From assembly GCF_008086165.1 (NCBI RefSeq), contig NZ_VSKL01000004.1:62001-126000 (forward strand): a stretch of DNA of 64,000 nt. The letters run 5' to 3'. The notes under the pieces were generated by a model that saw only the letters and a program-made list of their open reading frames with translations, was not told the DNA's origin and searched no databases. The position numbers were made by a program, and so were the translations under genes. The DNA comes from Algorimicrobium algoritergicola. GTDB taxonomy: Bacteria > Bacteroidota > Bacteroidia > Flavobacteriales > Flavobacteriaceae. Positions within the stretch are counted from its first letter, which is position 1. Every line of letters starts with the position of its first letter. Of this stretch, positions 44,391 through 55,000 are shown piece after piece.

Positions 44391-46775
44391 ATGTTTGCAA
44401 TCCTCAAAAAAGAAATAAATGCCTTCTTCGCCTCCTCGATTGGCTATTTAGTGATTGCCATTTTTCTTATTTTAAACGGCTTATTTTTGTGGCTATTTAT
44501 AGGCGAATTTAATATTCTAGATAACGGCTTTGCTGATTTGTCTAGCTTCTTTTTATTAGCACCTTGGATTCTATTGTTTCTAATTCCGGCTGTTACTATG
44601 CGGAGTTTTTCAGACGAAAAAAAACAAGGAACATTAGAACTATTAGTCACCAAACCCATCAGTTTATTTAAAATTGTTTTAGGAAAATATTTAGGCGCTT
44701 TTATACTAATTGTCCTAGCGTTACTTCCTACATTACTCTATGTTTACACGGTTTATCAATTAGGAAATCCAGTAGGAAATATTGATTTTGGGAGTACGTT
44801 TGGCTCCTATTTAGGCTTATTATTTTTGGCAGCAGCATATACGGCAATTGGTGTATTTGCATCTAGTTTAACAGACAATCAAATAGTGGCATTTATTTCT
44901 GCTGTATTTCTGTGTTTCTTCTTTTATATAGGTTTAGAAGGTATTGCCGATTTTATGTCTAGTAGTTTTATAGACCAACTCGGTATGAGTGCACATTATA
45001 AAAGCATTAGTCGTGGTGTTATTGATACGCGCGATTTAATTTACTTTATCAGTATTATTTTAGTGTTTTTGGTGTTTACAGTTCGGTTTATAACCACCAA
45101 ACCATTTCACAAAAAAGAATTGACAACGCTAGTAGTACTTCCTTTAGGCTTACTCGTGTTGAATATTTTTACCTATAATTTTTATGAGCGTTTTGATTTA
45201 ACAAAAGACCAACGCTATACCTTAAGTCAAGCATCTCGCGGCATTATAGAATCGGTGGAATCGCCTATTATTATTGATGTGTTTTTAGATGGAACGAATC
45301 TCCCTTCAGAATTCAGACGCTTACAAACGGAAACACGTCAACTTTTAGAAGAGTTTAAATCGGAAAACAGTCAAATTTATTTCAATTTTATCAACCCGTT
45401 AGAAGATGATAAAACACGTGAACAAAGTATTCAGAAACTAAATGAACGTGGTTTAAAACCCATGCAAGTTACCGTTCAAGATGCAGGGAAATCTAGTCAA
45501 GAAGTTATTTTTCCTTGGGCTTTGGCAAGTTATAATGATGTAACCATTAAAATTCCTTTAATTAAAAATAAAATCGGCGCTGATGTTCAAGAATTGGCTA
45601 GCAATTCCATTCAGCATTTAGAATATGCGTTTGCAGATGGTTTAAGCAAGCTGGTGAATCCAAAACGTCGTAAAATTGCTATTCTTAAAGGAAATAATCA
45701 GTTGAAGGATGCGCAAATTTTCGACTTTGCAAAAACAATAAAAGACTATTATTACATAGCTGCCTTTACCTTGGATAGCGTTCAAAGCACACCACAAAAA
45801 ACGTTGGACGATTTAAAATCTTACGATTTAATTATTTCAGCCAAACCAACCGAGGCGTTTACAGAAGCTGAAAAATTGGTGTTGGATCAATTTACCATGT
45901 CGGGTGGAAAAAGCCTGTGGTTGTTAGATAGAGTGGTTATTGAGCAGGATAGTTTATTTAATGCCGAAGGAAAAAACATTGCGGTTGCTCGCGATTTGAA
46001 TTTAACCGATTTCTTTTTCAAATACGGTGTGCGAATCAATCCTGTTTTAATAAACGATCTCTACTCCGCGCCTATTACATTGGCAACTGGAGATGGCAGC
46101 CAGTCGCAATTTCAACAATTACCATGGTATTATTCACCTTTGGTAACTGCCACATCCAAGCATCCGATTGTTAATAATTTGAACTTAATAAAATTCGATT
46201 TTGCCAATCAAATTGACACGTTGAAAAACGATGTTCAAAAAACGATATTGTTACAAAGTTCCATACTTACCAAAATTGATGGCACACCTCGTGAAGTGAG
46301 TCTAGACATGACAAACGAAGAGCCAGACCCAAATAGTTATATAAATGGGCCTCAAAATTTGGCCGTTTTATTAGAGGGGAATTTTACATCTGTTTACAAT
46401 AATCGTGTGAAACCTTTTAACGTTTCTGATGTTAAAAACACCAGTGTTCCAACCAAAATGATTGTGATTGCCGATGGTGATGTGATTAAAAACGATGTTG
46501 GCAGAAATGGGCCTTTGGAATTAGGTTTTGATCGTTGGACCGGACAAAATTATGGCAACAAGGATTTTTTACTGAATGCCGTTAATTACCTTTTAGATGA
46601 TAGTGGACTTATAAACATTCGATCAAAAGATATTTCTATTGCCTTTTTAGACTATCAAAAAGTATCGGACGAAAAAACAAAATGGCAAATTATAAATATC
46701 GTCTTACCTCTAGTGTTTCTAGCTGTTTTCGGATTTTTATTCAACTTTTTTAGGAGGCGAAAATACGCCAGATAA
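44391..46775 (+). CDS. Fused gliding-motility ABC transporter proteins GldF-GldG
   Basis: 794 residues. Residues about 1-240 are a six-helix ABC-2 permease like GldF (ALKKEINAFFASSIGYL; RSFSDEKKQGTLELLVTKPI). From about 250 the chain is GldG-like: membrane helix, FYERFDLTKDQRYTLSQASR, a long periplasmic domain, and a C-terminal helix (LPLVFLAVFGFLFNFFRRRK). In Flavobacterium gldF and gldG are separate genes; here one frame runs through without a stop. The ATPase partner (gldA-like) is not in this window. dnaN follows. Confidence 0.88.
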   Translation: MFAILKKEINAFFASSIGYLVIAIFLILNGLFLWLFIGEFNILDNGFADLSSFFLLAPWILLFLIPAVTMRSFSDEKKQGTLELLVTKPISLFKIVLGKYLGAFILIVLALLPTLLYVYTVYQLGNPVGNIDFGSTFGSYLGLLFLAAAYTAIGVFASSLTDNQIVAFISAVFLCFFFYIGLEGIADFMSSSFIDQLGMSAHYKSISRGVIDTRDLIYFISIILVFLVFTVRFITTKPFHKKELTTLVVLPLGLLVLNIFTYNFYERFDLTKDQRYTLSQASRGIIESVESPIIIDVFLDGTNLPSEFRRLQTETRQLLEEFKSENSQIYFNFINPLEDDKTREQSIQKLNERGLKPMQVTVQDAGKSSQEVIFPWALASYNDVTIKIPLIKNKIGADVQELASNSIQHLEYAFADGLSKLVNPKRRKIAILKGNNQLKDAQIFDFAKTIKDYYYIAAFTLDSVQSTPQKTLDDLKSYDLIISAKPTEAFTEAEKLVLDQFTMSGGKSLWLLDRVVIEQDSLFNAEGKNIAVARDLNLTDFFFKYGVRINPVLINDLYSAPITLATGDGSQSQFQQLPWYYSPLVTATSKHPIVNNLNLIKFDFANQIDTLKNDVQKTILLQSSILTKIDGTPREVSLDMTNEEPDPNSYINGPQNLAVLLEGNFTSVYNNRVKPFNVSDVKNTSVPTKMIVIADGDVIKNDVGRNGPLELGFDRWTGQNYGNKDFLLNAVNYLLDDSGLINIRSKDISIAFLDYQKVSDEKTKWQIINIVLPLVFLAVFGFLFNFFRRRKYAR

Positions 46776-46795
46776 GCTAATAATTTCAGGATGAA

Positions 46796-46815
46796 ATTCC
46801 CTTTTTCGAGGGAAT
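46796..46815 (+). terminator. Weak terminator-like hairpin after gldF-gldG
   Basis: ATTCCCT (46796-46802) with AGGGAAT (46809-46815) and a TTTTCG loop; no T tract. Confidence 0.35.
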
Positions 46816-46829
46816 GATTTGTTAATAAG

Positions 46830-46865
46830 TTTGTTTCCTAAATTAACCGGTTTAGGATATATTTG
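46830..46865 (+). promoter_or_regulatory. Putative promoter of dnaN
   Basis: TATATTTG (46858-46865) matches the -7 consensus; TTTG at 46830-46833 is 24 bases upstream, slightly longer than usual. The ATG follows 40 bases later. Confidence 0.45.
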
Positions 46866-46905
46866 TATGATTAACTTATTGAACACATAAACGCATTTTA
46901 CATAG

Positions 46906-48024
46906 ATGAAATTTATAGTATCAAGTACCTATTTACTGAAACAATTACAAGTTCTTGGCGGTGTTATAAACAGTTCAAACACCTTACCCATTTTAGATAA
47001 TTTCCTTTTCGAATTAAACCAAACGGAATTAATTATATCAGCTAGTGATTTAGAAACAACTATGTCTTCTAAACTAGAAGTGGAAAGTGATAATAGTGGT
47101 AGCGTTGCAGTTCCTGCAAGACTATTATTAGATACGTTGAAGACATTTCCAGAGCAACCCTTAACTTTTGTGGTTGAAGAAAATAACACGATTGAAATCA
47201 GCTCTAATCACGGTAAATATGCTTTGGCTTATGCGGATGGTGCCGAGTTTCCTAAACCAGTGACTTTAGAAGATGCTACAGCAACAACCTTAAATGGTGA
47301 TATTTTAGCAACGGCTATCAACAAAACTATTTTTGCTGCAGGAAACGATGATTTACGTCCAGTAATGAGTGGTGTCTTTTTTCAATTTTCTACGGAAGGT
47401 TTAACCTTTGTAGCGACGGATGCCCACAAATTGGTCAAATATTCGCGTGCAGATGTGCAAGCATCAGAAGTTACCGAATTCATTATGCCGAAAAAACCTT
47501 TAAATTTATTGAAAGGTATTTTAGCCGCTAGTGATGATGATGTGACTATTGAATACAACGATTCGAATGCGAAGTTCACATTTGAAAACGTAGAATTAAT
47601 TTGCCGATTAATCGATGGAAAATATCCAAACTATGAAGCGGTAATCCCAAAGGAGAATCCAAACAAATTAGTCATTAATCGTAATCAGTTTTTAAACTCG
47701 GTTCGTCGTGTGAGTATTTTCTCAAATAAAACAACACACCAAATTCGTTTAAAAATTGCTGGTGCTGAATTAAATATTTCTGCTGAAGATATTGATTACT
47801 CAAACAAAGCAGAAGAACGTTTGACGTGTGATTACCAAGGTGATGATATGCAAATTGGTTTTAACTCGCGTTTCTTAACGGAGATGTTAAACAATCTAAC
47901 CAGTGACGATGTGCAGTTAGAAATGAGCTTACCAAATAGAGCTGGAATTCTAACACCTGTTGATGGTTTAGATGAAGGCGAAAATGTAACCATGTTGGTA
48001 ATGCCTGTTATGTTGAATAACTAA
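46906..48024 (+). CDS. dnaN: DNA polymerase III beta subunit (sliding clamp)
   Basis: 372 residues, the normal length for the three-domain clamp. MKFIVSSTYLLKQLQVLGGVI, ILDNFLFELNQTELIISASD, FQFSTEGLTFVATDAHKLV and the C-terminal TMLVMPVMLNN (the family's MPxR region is here MPVM) are recognisable. Position next to gld genes is common in flavobacteria. Confidence 0.95.
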   Translation: MKFIVSSTYLLKQLQVLGGVINSSNTLPILDNFLFELNQTELIISASDLETTMSSKLEVESDNSGSVAVPARLLLDTLKTFPEQPLTFVVEENNTIEISSNHGKYALAYADGAEFPKPVTLEDATATTLNGDILATAINKTIFAAGNDDLRPVMSGVFFQFSTEGLTFVATDAHKLVKYSRADVQASEVTEFIMPKKPLNLLKGILAASDDDVTIEYNDSNAKFTFENVELICRLIDGKYPNYEAVIPKENPNKLVINRNQFLNSVRRVSIFSNKTTHQIRLKIAGAELNISAEDIDYSNKAEERLTCDYQGDDMQIGFNSRFLTEMLNNLTSDDVQLEMSLPNRAGILTPVDGLDEGENVTMLVMPVMLNN

Positions 48025-48062
48025 CACAAATTCCTTCTAAAGAGCAGGAATCTCTAATAAAT

Positions 48063-48096
48063 AAAAAAAACCACAACAAATGTTGTGGTTTTTTTT
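48063..48096. terminator. Bidirectional terminator between dnaN and the DUF4870 gene
   Basis: CCACAAC (48071-48077) with GTTGTGG (48082-48088), extended by an A run on the left and a T run on the right, giving a strong intrinsic terminator for both directions. Confidence 0.85.
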
Positions 48097-48128
48097 ATAC
48101 AAGTTAATTAGTAAAAAACTTTATAATA

Positions 48129-48467
48129 TTACTTTATAAACGTAATAGAAAGCGGATAACTAGTTACTTCACCATTACTTGCTTTAATCGCATTTATTAT
48201 AGGGAACACAAAAGCAATAACGCCAATTATAATAAGCATTAAAAAGCCTAATCCTAATAATATAATGGCTGGAATACTTAAAATAGCATATATAAACATG
48301 CTGATTTGAAAGTTGACTATTTTCTTCCCTTGTTCGTCCATTTTAAACACTTTATCTTTTTGAGTCACCCAAATAATAAGTGGCACAATAAGTCCGCCAA
48401 AACCTGTAATATACGTTAGTAGTTGACTTAAATGGGTTAAAACTAATAATTGATTATCTTCTCTCAT
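48129..48467 (-). CDS. DUF4870-domain small membrane protein
   Basis: 112 residues from ATG 48467; an ATG at 48518 would add 17 atypical residues. LLTYITGFGGLIVPLIIWVTQKDKVFKMDEQGKKIVNFQISM is the DUF4870 signature, followed by hydrophobic helices (about 55-105). Function unknown; usually a small inner-membrane protein. A stretch of mixed intergenic sequence separates it from the OmpA-like gene. Confidence 0.85.
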   Translation of the reverse strand: MREDNQLLVLTHLSQLLTYITGFGGLIVPLIIWVTQKDKVFKMDEQGKKIVNFQISMFIYAILSIPAIILLGLGFLMLIIIGVIAFVFPIINAIKASNGEVTSYPLSITFIK

Positions 48468-48556
48468 GATGATTTTGTATTTTAATTGATGTATTGATTG
48501 GACGTGAAACTCTAACAAATGTTACAAGTATTACATAAAAATTATAGAGTTTATAA

Positions 48557-49417
48557 TTATTTTTTTAATACAATTAACTCAATACGTCTGTTAAGCTGAC
48601 GCTCCTTATCATTCTTTTCTGGATAGTAAAGCGGCTCCAAAAACCCCATACCTTTTATACGTATTCGATTAGCATCAATCCCATTCTCAATCAAATAATT
48701 TTTAACAGCAAATGCACGATTACGCGATAACTTCAGATTAGAATCTGATTGCTGTGGTTTAGGCATATCTTCTGACGTTTCTGGAATAACACCACAACAC
48801 ACATGGCCTCTAATTTCTACAACAAGATTTGGATTTTTAAGTAAAACTTCTTTAAGGGATAACAATTCGGAATATGAACTTGGTATAATGACCGCTATTC
48901 CTAAATAAAACAAGATATTACGGAGTACAATCCGCTCACCAACTTCTAATTGATTGATTGAATCGAGATAATTGGCCGATGAATCTGGCAAACTAACATC
49001 ATTTTCTGCGAGCAAATTGTTAGAGTACATGACATAACAAATAACCTTTCTATCCATTGCGTTACCTTGATATTCATTATAGTTTTTAGGCTTGGGTTGT
49101 TCGCTTTTTGAAAAAACACTTATAGAATCTATAAACTGTTCGTTAATTATAAAGTCACTAATATTTTCTGCCCTCTTAAATGCCAATACATGATTACTTG
49201 TATCAGATCCAACATAATCCGCAAATCCTTCAACCTTAATTTTTAGTAACTTTTTGTTGGTTAAAAAATTCAGTATTTCTGTTTCTTGATTTGAGGACAA
49301 TTTATAAGCGTCCGTTTTGTAATAGAAAACTAAAGTATCGTTTAAAATGTTAGACTCTTGGGCATTTAAAATGGTAAAGCTCCCTAATAAATATAAACCG
49401 ACAATCATTAATCTCAT
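48557..49417 (-). CDS. Protein with two tandem OmpA-like domains
   Basis: 286 residues. Signal peptide ends at ILNAQ (about 20). First OmpA-like domain about 27-130 (IKVEGFADYVGSDTSNHVLA, RAENISDFI); second about 160-286 (NLVVEIRGHVCC, LKLSRNRAFAVKNYLIENG, IKGMGFLEP, RQLNRRIEL). The GH and NRR positions match peptidoglycan-binding OmpA domains. No barrel and no lipobox, so a soluble periplasmic protein. Divergent from the FUSC-type gene. Confidence 0.85.
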   Translation of the reverse strand: MRLMIVGLYLLGSFTILNAQESNILNDTLVFYYKTDAYKLSSNQETEILNFLTNKKLLKIKVEGFADYVGSDTSNHVLAFKRAENISDFIINEQFIDSISVFSKSEQPKPKNYNEYQGNAMDRKVICYVMYSNNLLAENDVSLPDSSANYLDSINQLEVGERIVLRNILFYLGIAVIIPSSYSELLSLKEVLLKNPNLVVEIRGHVCCGVIPETSEDMPKPQQSDSNLKLSRNRAFAVKNYLIENGIDANRIRIKGMGFLEPLYYPEKNDKERQLNRRIELIVLKK

Positions 49418-49531
49418 AAAAATTATATTTTAACTTGTGAACACTAAAAATAGGGTATCATATTTAATTTGAGTTGCATTTATTACTTTAACTGCAAAGT
49501 TAATAGGTAAAAAATCTCGTAATAATTAAAG

Positions 49532-49539
49532 TACCTTTG
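49532..49539 (+). promoter_or_regulatory. -7 promoter box of the FUSC-type gene
   Basis: TACCTTTG is an exact TAnnTTTG match, 19 bases before the start codon. Confidence 0.5.
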
Positions 49540-49558
49540 CTCTTAAGAAATTATAATA

Positions 49559-51814
49559 TTGAAAAAATTCCTAACGAACATAGAGCTATTTTTAAAAGGC
49601 TCCGATTTTTACAGAGGTCTTAAAATTACTTTTGCTGTTTTAATTCCTCTAATAGCACTTAATTTTATAGGCTATTTTGAATTTGCGCCTGCCATAGTAA
49701 TTGGTGCTTTTTTAAATGCACCAGGTGATATTGCTGGCAGTATAAAACGAAAAGTAAATGCCATATTAATTAGTATTGGTTTAACCATGCTAATTACAGC
49801 TATCATTTTATTTCTAAAACCATACCTCCCACTTTTAGTTATTGCGCTGGCCGTTATATCATTTGTTGTATCCTTTATTTCGGTTTATGGGTTCCGCGCT
49901 TCATTGGTGTCGTTTTCAGGATTACTTGCTATGGTACTGGCATTTGCAATTGAGAAAGAAACAGCACAAGAAATTTTCATACATATTGGACTCATGGGAA
50001 TTGGTGGACTTTGGTATTTATTGGTGTCCTACCTATTTCAAAAATTAGCACCCAAAAAAGAAGAGAACCAACTCCTATCGGATACGCTTTTACTTATTGG
50101 CGACTATTTAAAACTACGAGCAAGGCTATTAACGAAAAGCAATAAACGAGAAGAGCTCATACAGAAAACCTTTTTACTTCAAACGCAAATTAATGAGAAA
50201 CACGAAACCTTAAGAGAAGTACTTTTTACAGGAAGAAAACGATCTGGTCGCTCACATTACGATGAAAAACAAGTGTTAATCTTTATATCATCTGTAAATA
50301 TATTTGAACTCATTGAGGCAAAGCATTTAGATTACAATGAATTAGACAGATTGTTTGGCAGCAATAAAAAGCATCTTAAAGCTGCTAAAAAATTGAATAC
50401 CGTAATGGGCAACCACCTAATTAAGCTGTCCGAGTTATTAATTCAGAATGATGAGCTGCCTAATAGAGATAATTTATTAAAAGCACTTGCAAATGCACGT
50501 CAAGCTATTACAGATTATGTTAACGATGTTAAACTTCCAAAAGCCCTAGAAGGCTCACTTCTTTTGCGGAATCATTATGATTATCAAGAGCTTTTACTGG
50601 AAGAAATACGATCTATCAGACGTGTCATGGCAAACGTACAACATGCTTCTAAAGTGTCATTAAAACGTCAAGATGCCAAGCAATTCTTAACGCTTCAAGA
50701 ATATCGTTTTAATGTTATTCTCCAAAACTTAAGTTTCAATTCAACATTATTTAGTCATGCCCTTCGATTTACAGTGGCTATTGTATTTGCTTTTATTTTG
50801 GGAACAGTTTTTAATATTCATAATACCTATTGGATTCTATTAACCATTATTGTGATTATGAGGCCCAATTACGGTTTAACTAAAGAGCGCTCCAAAGATC
50901 GTATTATAGGCACGCTTATTGGTTCAGCCTTTGCCATTGGTATTGTATTAATAACCCAAAATATCATGGTGTATGGTGTGTTAGCTATTATATCATTAAC
51001 CTTAACATTTGCTTTAATTCAGCAAAACTATAAGTCTGGAGCTGCATTCCTGACTATTAATATCATTTTTGTGTATTCATTAATGAATCCGAATACGTTT
51101 GAAGTTATTCAATACCGAATAATAGACACCATTATTGGTGCAAGTATTGCTGTAATTGCTAATTATTTTTTATGGCCATGCTGGGAAAGTAATAATTTAA
51201 AAGATGTATTATTAAGCACAGTTCAAAAAAATAAAATTTACTTATTAGCCACTAAAGATTTATATCATGATAAAAATGAAAATCAGTTGGCATATAAAAT
51301 TGCTAGAAAAGAAGTGTTTTTAGCCATTAGCAATCTGAATGCAGCTTTTCAGAGGTTAACACAAGACCCAAAATCAAAGCAGAAGGAATTTCAATTAATT
51401 TATAATTTAGTAACCTTAAACCAAACCATGGTTTCCGCTATTGCGTCTATTGGTAGTTTTATTCTAAATCATAATACCACAAAAGCTTCTGAACAGTTTG
51501 ATGCCGTATTATTAAACATTGTGGATAACCTGCATGAGTCCTGCGAGGTATTAGAAGGCGTTGTTCCTGCTAATAATCCAAATGAGAAATCGGTAATCCG
51601 TGCTGAAGAATCCTTATTAAGAGCCTATCAGAATTTATCTTGCTTACGTGATAGAGATATCCAAGAAGGCAATACTGAAATCGATACGGATACCTTAAAC
51701 CAATTGCAAGAAGCCTATTTAATATCCAATCAACTTATTTGGTTAAAAACCTTATCTGAAAATTTAAAGAAAGCTACAACTCGCTACCAAGAGGTTTATA
51801 GCAAAAGCGTATAA
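49559..51814 (+). CDS. FUSC/YccS-type integral membrane transporter-like protein
   Basis: 751 residues; TTG start. The first 170 residues hold about six membrane helices (GLKITFAVLIPLIALNFIGY), then a helical cytosolic region (about 180-390). A second membrane block (about 400-545) has the FUSC domain: TYWILLTIIVIMRPNYGLTK, ERSKDRIIGTLIGSA and IDTIIGASIAVIANYF. Related to fusaric-acid-resistance and YccS-type proteins, possibly exporting aromatic compounds. It stands alone, divergent from the OmpA-like gene. Confidence 0.88.
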   Translation: MKKFLTNIELFLKGSDFYRGLKITFAVLIPLIALNFIGYFEFAPAIVIGAFLNAPGDIAGSIKRKVNAILISIGLTMLITAIILFLKPYLPLLVIALAVISFVVSFISVYGFRASLVSFSGLLAMVLAFAIEKETAQEIFIHIGLMGIGGLWYLLVSYLFQKLAPKKEENQLLSDTLLLIGDYLKLRARLLTKSNKREELIQKTFLLQTQINEKHETLREVLFTGRKRSGRSHYDEKQVLIFISSVNIFELIEAKHLDYNELDRLFGSNKKHLKAAKKLNTVMGNHLIKLSELLIQNDELPNRDNLLKALANARQAITDYVNDVKLPKALEGSLLLRNHYDYQELLLEEIRSIRRVMANVQHASKVSLKRQDAKQFLTLQEYRFNVILQNLSFNSTLFSHALRFTVAIVFAFILGTVFNIHNTYWILLTIIVIMRPNYGLTKERSKDRIIGTLIGSAFAIGIVLITQNIMVYGVLAIISLTLTFALIQQNYKSGAAFLTINIIFVYSLMNPNTFEVIQYRIIDTIIGASIAVIANYFLWPCWESNNLKDVLLSTVQKNKIYLLATKDLYHDKNENQLAYKIARKEVFLAISNLNAAFQRLTQDPKSKQKEFQLIYNLVTLNQTMVSAIASIGSFILNHNTTKASEQFDAVLLNIVDNLHESCEVLEGVVPANNPNEKSVIRAEESLLRAYQNLSCLRDRDIQEGNTEIDTDTLNQLQEAYLISNQLIWLKTLSENLKKATTRYQEVYSKSV

Positions 51815-51980
51815 ACGGGACCAAACCTTATTATTCTTACAACCATGGTCTGCATTCCATTAAAAAAAGTATTCAGACTACATTGACAAATTAACAAATA
51901 CAATCAATTAGGAACAAAAAGAACTATTAAAGAAATAAAAAATCCTTTCTAATACTATAAAATGATAAAGGTCTCACACA

Positions 51981-52001
51981 TATATTTGTAAGTATATACT
52001 T
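51981..52001 (+). promoter_or_regulatory. Promoter box followed by a perfect palindrome upstream of the propeller kinase gene
   Basis: TATATTTG (51981-51988) fits the -7 consensus. One base later starts AAGTATATACTT (51990-52001), a perfect 12-base palindrome, at the expected start site, suggesting operator-type control. The kinase ATG is at 52059. The rest of the 244-base gap shows no gene. Confidence 0.5.
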
Positions 52002-52058
52002 AATTATAAGTAGATTATTTTTATATTCAGTTCAAAATTTTGTTACTTAACAGTCCCT

Positions 52059-55000
52059 ATGTCTCATAAGTTGTTTAAAAAATACACGCTTTATTTTGCT
52101 CTATTTTCTACAGTATTTTATGCTGTAGGTCAAAATGATGTGCAAGTAGACACGTTGAAAATTAAACAAATAGGCCAAAAAGAAGGTTTAATACAGCTTA
52201 ATGTAAAAGCCTTGGTTCAAGATGATTTGGATTATCTTTGGTTAGCTACGGAAGATGGTTTACACCGTTATAATAGTGCTGATTTTAAAGTCTACAACAA
52301 CAACCCTTTGAATTCCTTGAGCATACCAGAAGATCACGCTAGGGATTTATTTATAGCAAACGATACACTTTTTATAGCCTCCAACTCCAAAGGTATTTTT
52401 GGTTTGAAGTTATCCACAGGTAAATTTATTGAGCTTTCAAAAAATTTGGAGGTTTTAAATACGAATACATCTTATAAAATTCGCCCTTTAGGCAAAAAGG
52501 CACTATTGTTTTCTTTTCGGAATTCGTTCATGATTTTCGACCGAAAAAATAAAACACTTAAAACAAAGAACCTACCAAAAAGCAAGATTGAAAATTACGT
52601 ACAAGATGTGTTTGCGCTTGATAACGAAAATTATATTTTGGCTACTACGGCATCCGGCCTTTTAAATTACAATATTAAAAGTGACGTTATAAGCAACTTC
52701 AATATGCTAGATGACAGCTCACATAACGCAATCTTTATTCAAGATAGCTCCATGTACATTGGTACAGATATAGGTTTTTATAGTTATGATTTACAAACAA
52801 ATAAAACAAACATTATTATCAATAATGATGGCGTTAATTGTTTTTATTTAGGCCAAAATAATCGGATTTTAATTGGTACAGATACAGGATCTTATACTTA
52901 TTTTATGCAACAAGAAAACTTGGTAAAACATGTGTTTGTTGATCAAAATAATATGAGTTTCACACCTATTGAAATCAATGATATTAAAGGTGACAAAGAA
53001 GGGAATTTATGGTTTGCTACAGATGGCGAAGGTTTGTTTCATTTTAATAGCTATCGCGAAAAATTTAAAACGCTCAAGTTAAAAATACCTGATTTTTCAG
53101 CTTCAAAAAAAATAAGCACCTTTCAATTTCTTCCTCTTAAAGATTCCACTTTACTGATAGGAAGCACTGTAGGTATTATTAAGTATGATTTCAAAACACA
53201 AACATTTAAGCAGTATCAAAATCATAAAGACGAATTAATTTACACCTTAATCAAAGATTTTAATGGTACTATTTGGGCTGGTGGATTTACCACGGGTTTA
53301 TTAAAATATAATCCAGAAAGCGATAGATTTTTAGAAGTAAAAGGTGCAAAAAACAACATATCAGATCGTGATGTTATTCAAGTTACACCACGTTCTAAAA
53401 CTGAACTTCTAGTAGCTACATGGTCTGGTGGACTGTATATTTACAATATAGAAACCAATACTTTTTCGGAATTCCGTATTAATAATAAACCGTTGAATAG
53501 AGCACGAACATCATTCGTAGATTCAAAAAACAATTTGTGGTTAGGTACAGATGAAGGTGTTTTTAGGTTAGATAAAAACGGACACGCGCAAAAACTTACA
53601 GCCGAAGATGAAAATAACAAAAAGTTAAGTAGTAACCGTATTTTCGGTATCGCTGAAGACTCAAAAGGAAACATGTGGTTTGGCACCAGTGTTGGCCTAA
53701 CAAAATTAGATTTCAAGACCTTAAAAACCACCATATACTATAAACAAAAGGGCCTTCCTAACGATTTTATCTACACCGTTATAGTGGATGATAAGGATGA
53801 TATTTGGCTTAGCACCAATTATGGTATTTCCGTGCTGAACACAAACAACAACACCTTTACAAATTATACCCAAAGTGACGGGTTGCAGAATAATGAATTT
53901 AATGGTAAAGCCGGGTTTAAGGATTCCCATGAATCGTTTTATTTTGGCGGTATAGATGGCATCAATATATTCCAGCCAACCACCATAAAAACAAGTCCGT
54001 TTTTACCAAAAGTACATATTGAATCTATTGAGTTGTTTAATACAGACATAAATAGAAATGACCTATATAGTAACAAAATGGAATTTAAGAGTGACGAAAA
54101 CGTATTAACGTTTAATTATAGGGCTATCAATTTCATCAATTCTGACAAAGTGGATTATGCCTATTACATGGAAGGATTTGATGAATCCTGGAGACCCATT
54201 ACCAAAAACAAAAACATTACTTATACCAACCTAAATCCAGGAACCTATACCTTTAAAGTTAAAGCAACTAATGCAAATGGAATTTGGAGTCCTCATGAAG
54301 ACACCATGCAACTCACCATTGTACCGCCATGGTATCAAACCACCCTTTTTAATATAATAATTCTAATTATACTTCTAAGCTCAATTTTCGGTTTCTACTA
54401 CTACAAAACCTATCGCTTAAATCAAGAGAAGCACTTATTAGAAAAGACCGTTACAGCGCGTACAAAAGAAGTACAAGCTAAAAACGATGCATTAAATGAA
54501 GCATATGAAGTTTCAATTTCGCAAAGAGAAAATATTAAATTCCTGATGCGTGAATTACAACATCGCGTAAAAAACAACCTACAAATTGTGTCTAGTTTAT
54601 TAAACATACAATCACGACATATTCAAGATGACGTGGCGCATGAAGCCTTACAAGTTGCAAAAAACAGAATCTTGGCCATTGCTTTTGTGGAAGATGCTCT
54701 TAAACTGGATTCCAAGACTATAGAAATAAAAAAATTCACGATTAATTTGTGTAATAACATATTAGAGGCCTTGGGCGAATCGGAACAATTAAAATTTAGA
54801 ATGCAATACCAAATTAAGCCCTTTGAATTACATAATTTAAATACAACGGTATACGGTTTAATTTTAAACGAACTAATAACAAACATATCTAAACATGCAT
54901 TTAACACATTTAGCGAAGATAATTTGGTTACCATAACCTGTACAGAAAACAACACTATTTTGACATTAATAGTCAACGATAACGGCAAAGGTTACACGGA

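Noticed and set aside
53678-53694. TTGGCACCAGTGTTGG inside the propeller kinase gene as a sigma-54 site
   Set aside because: The -12 dinucleotide is GG not GC and the site is inside a coding sequence.
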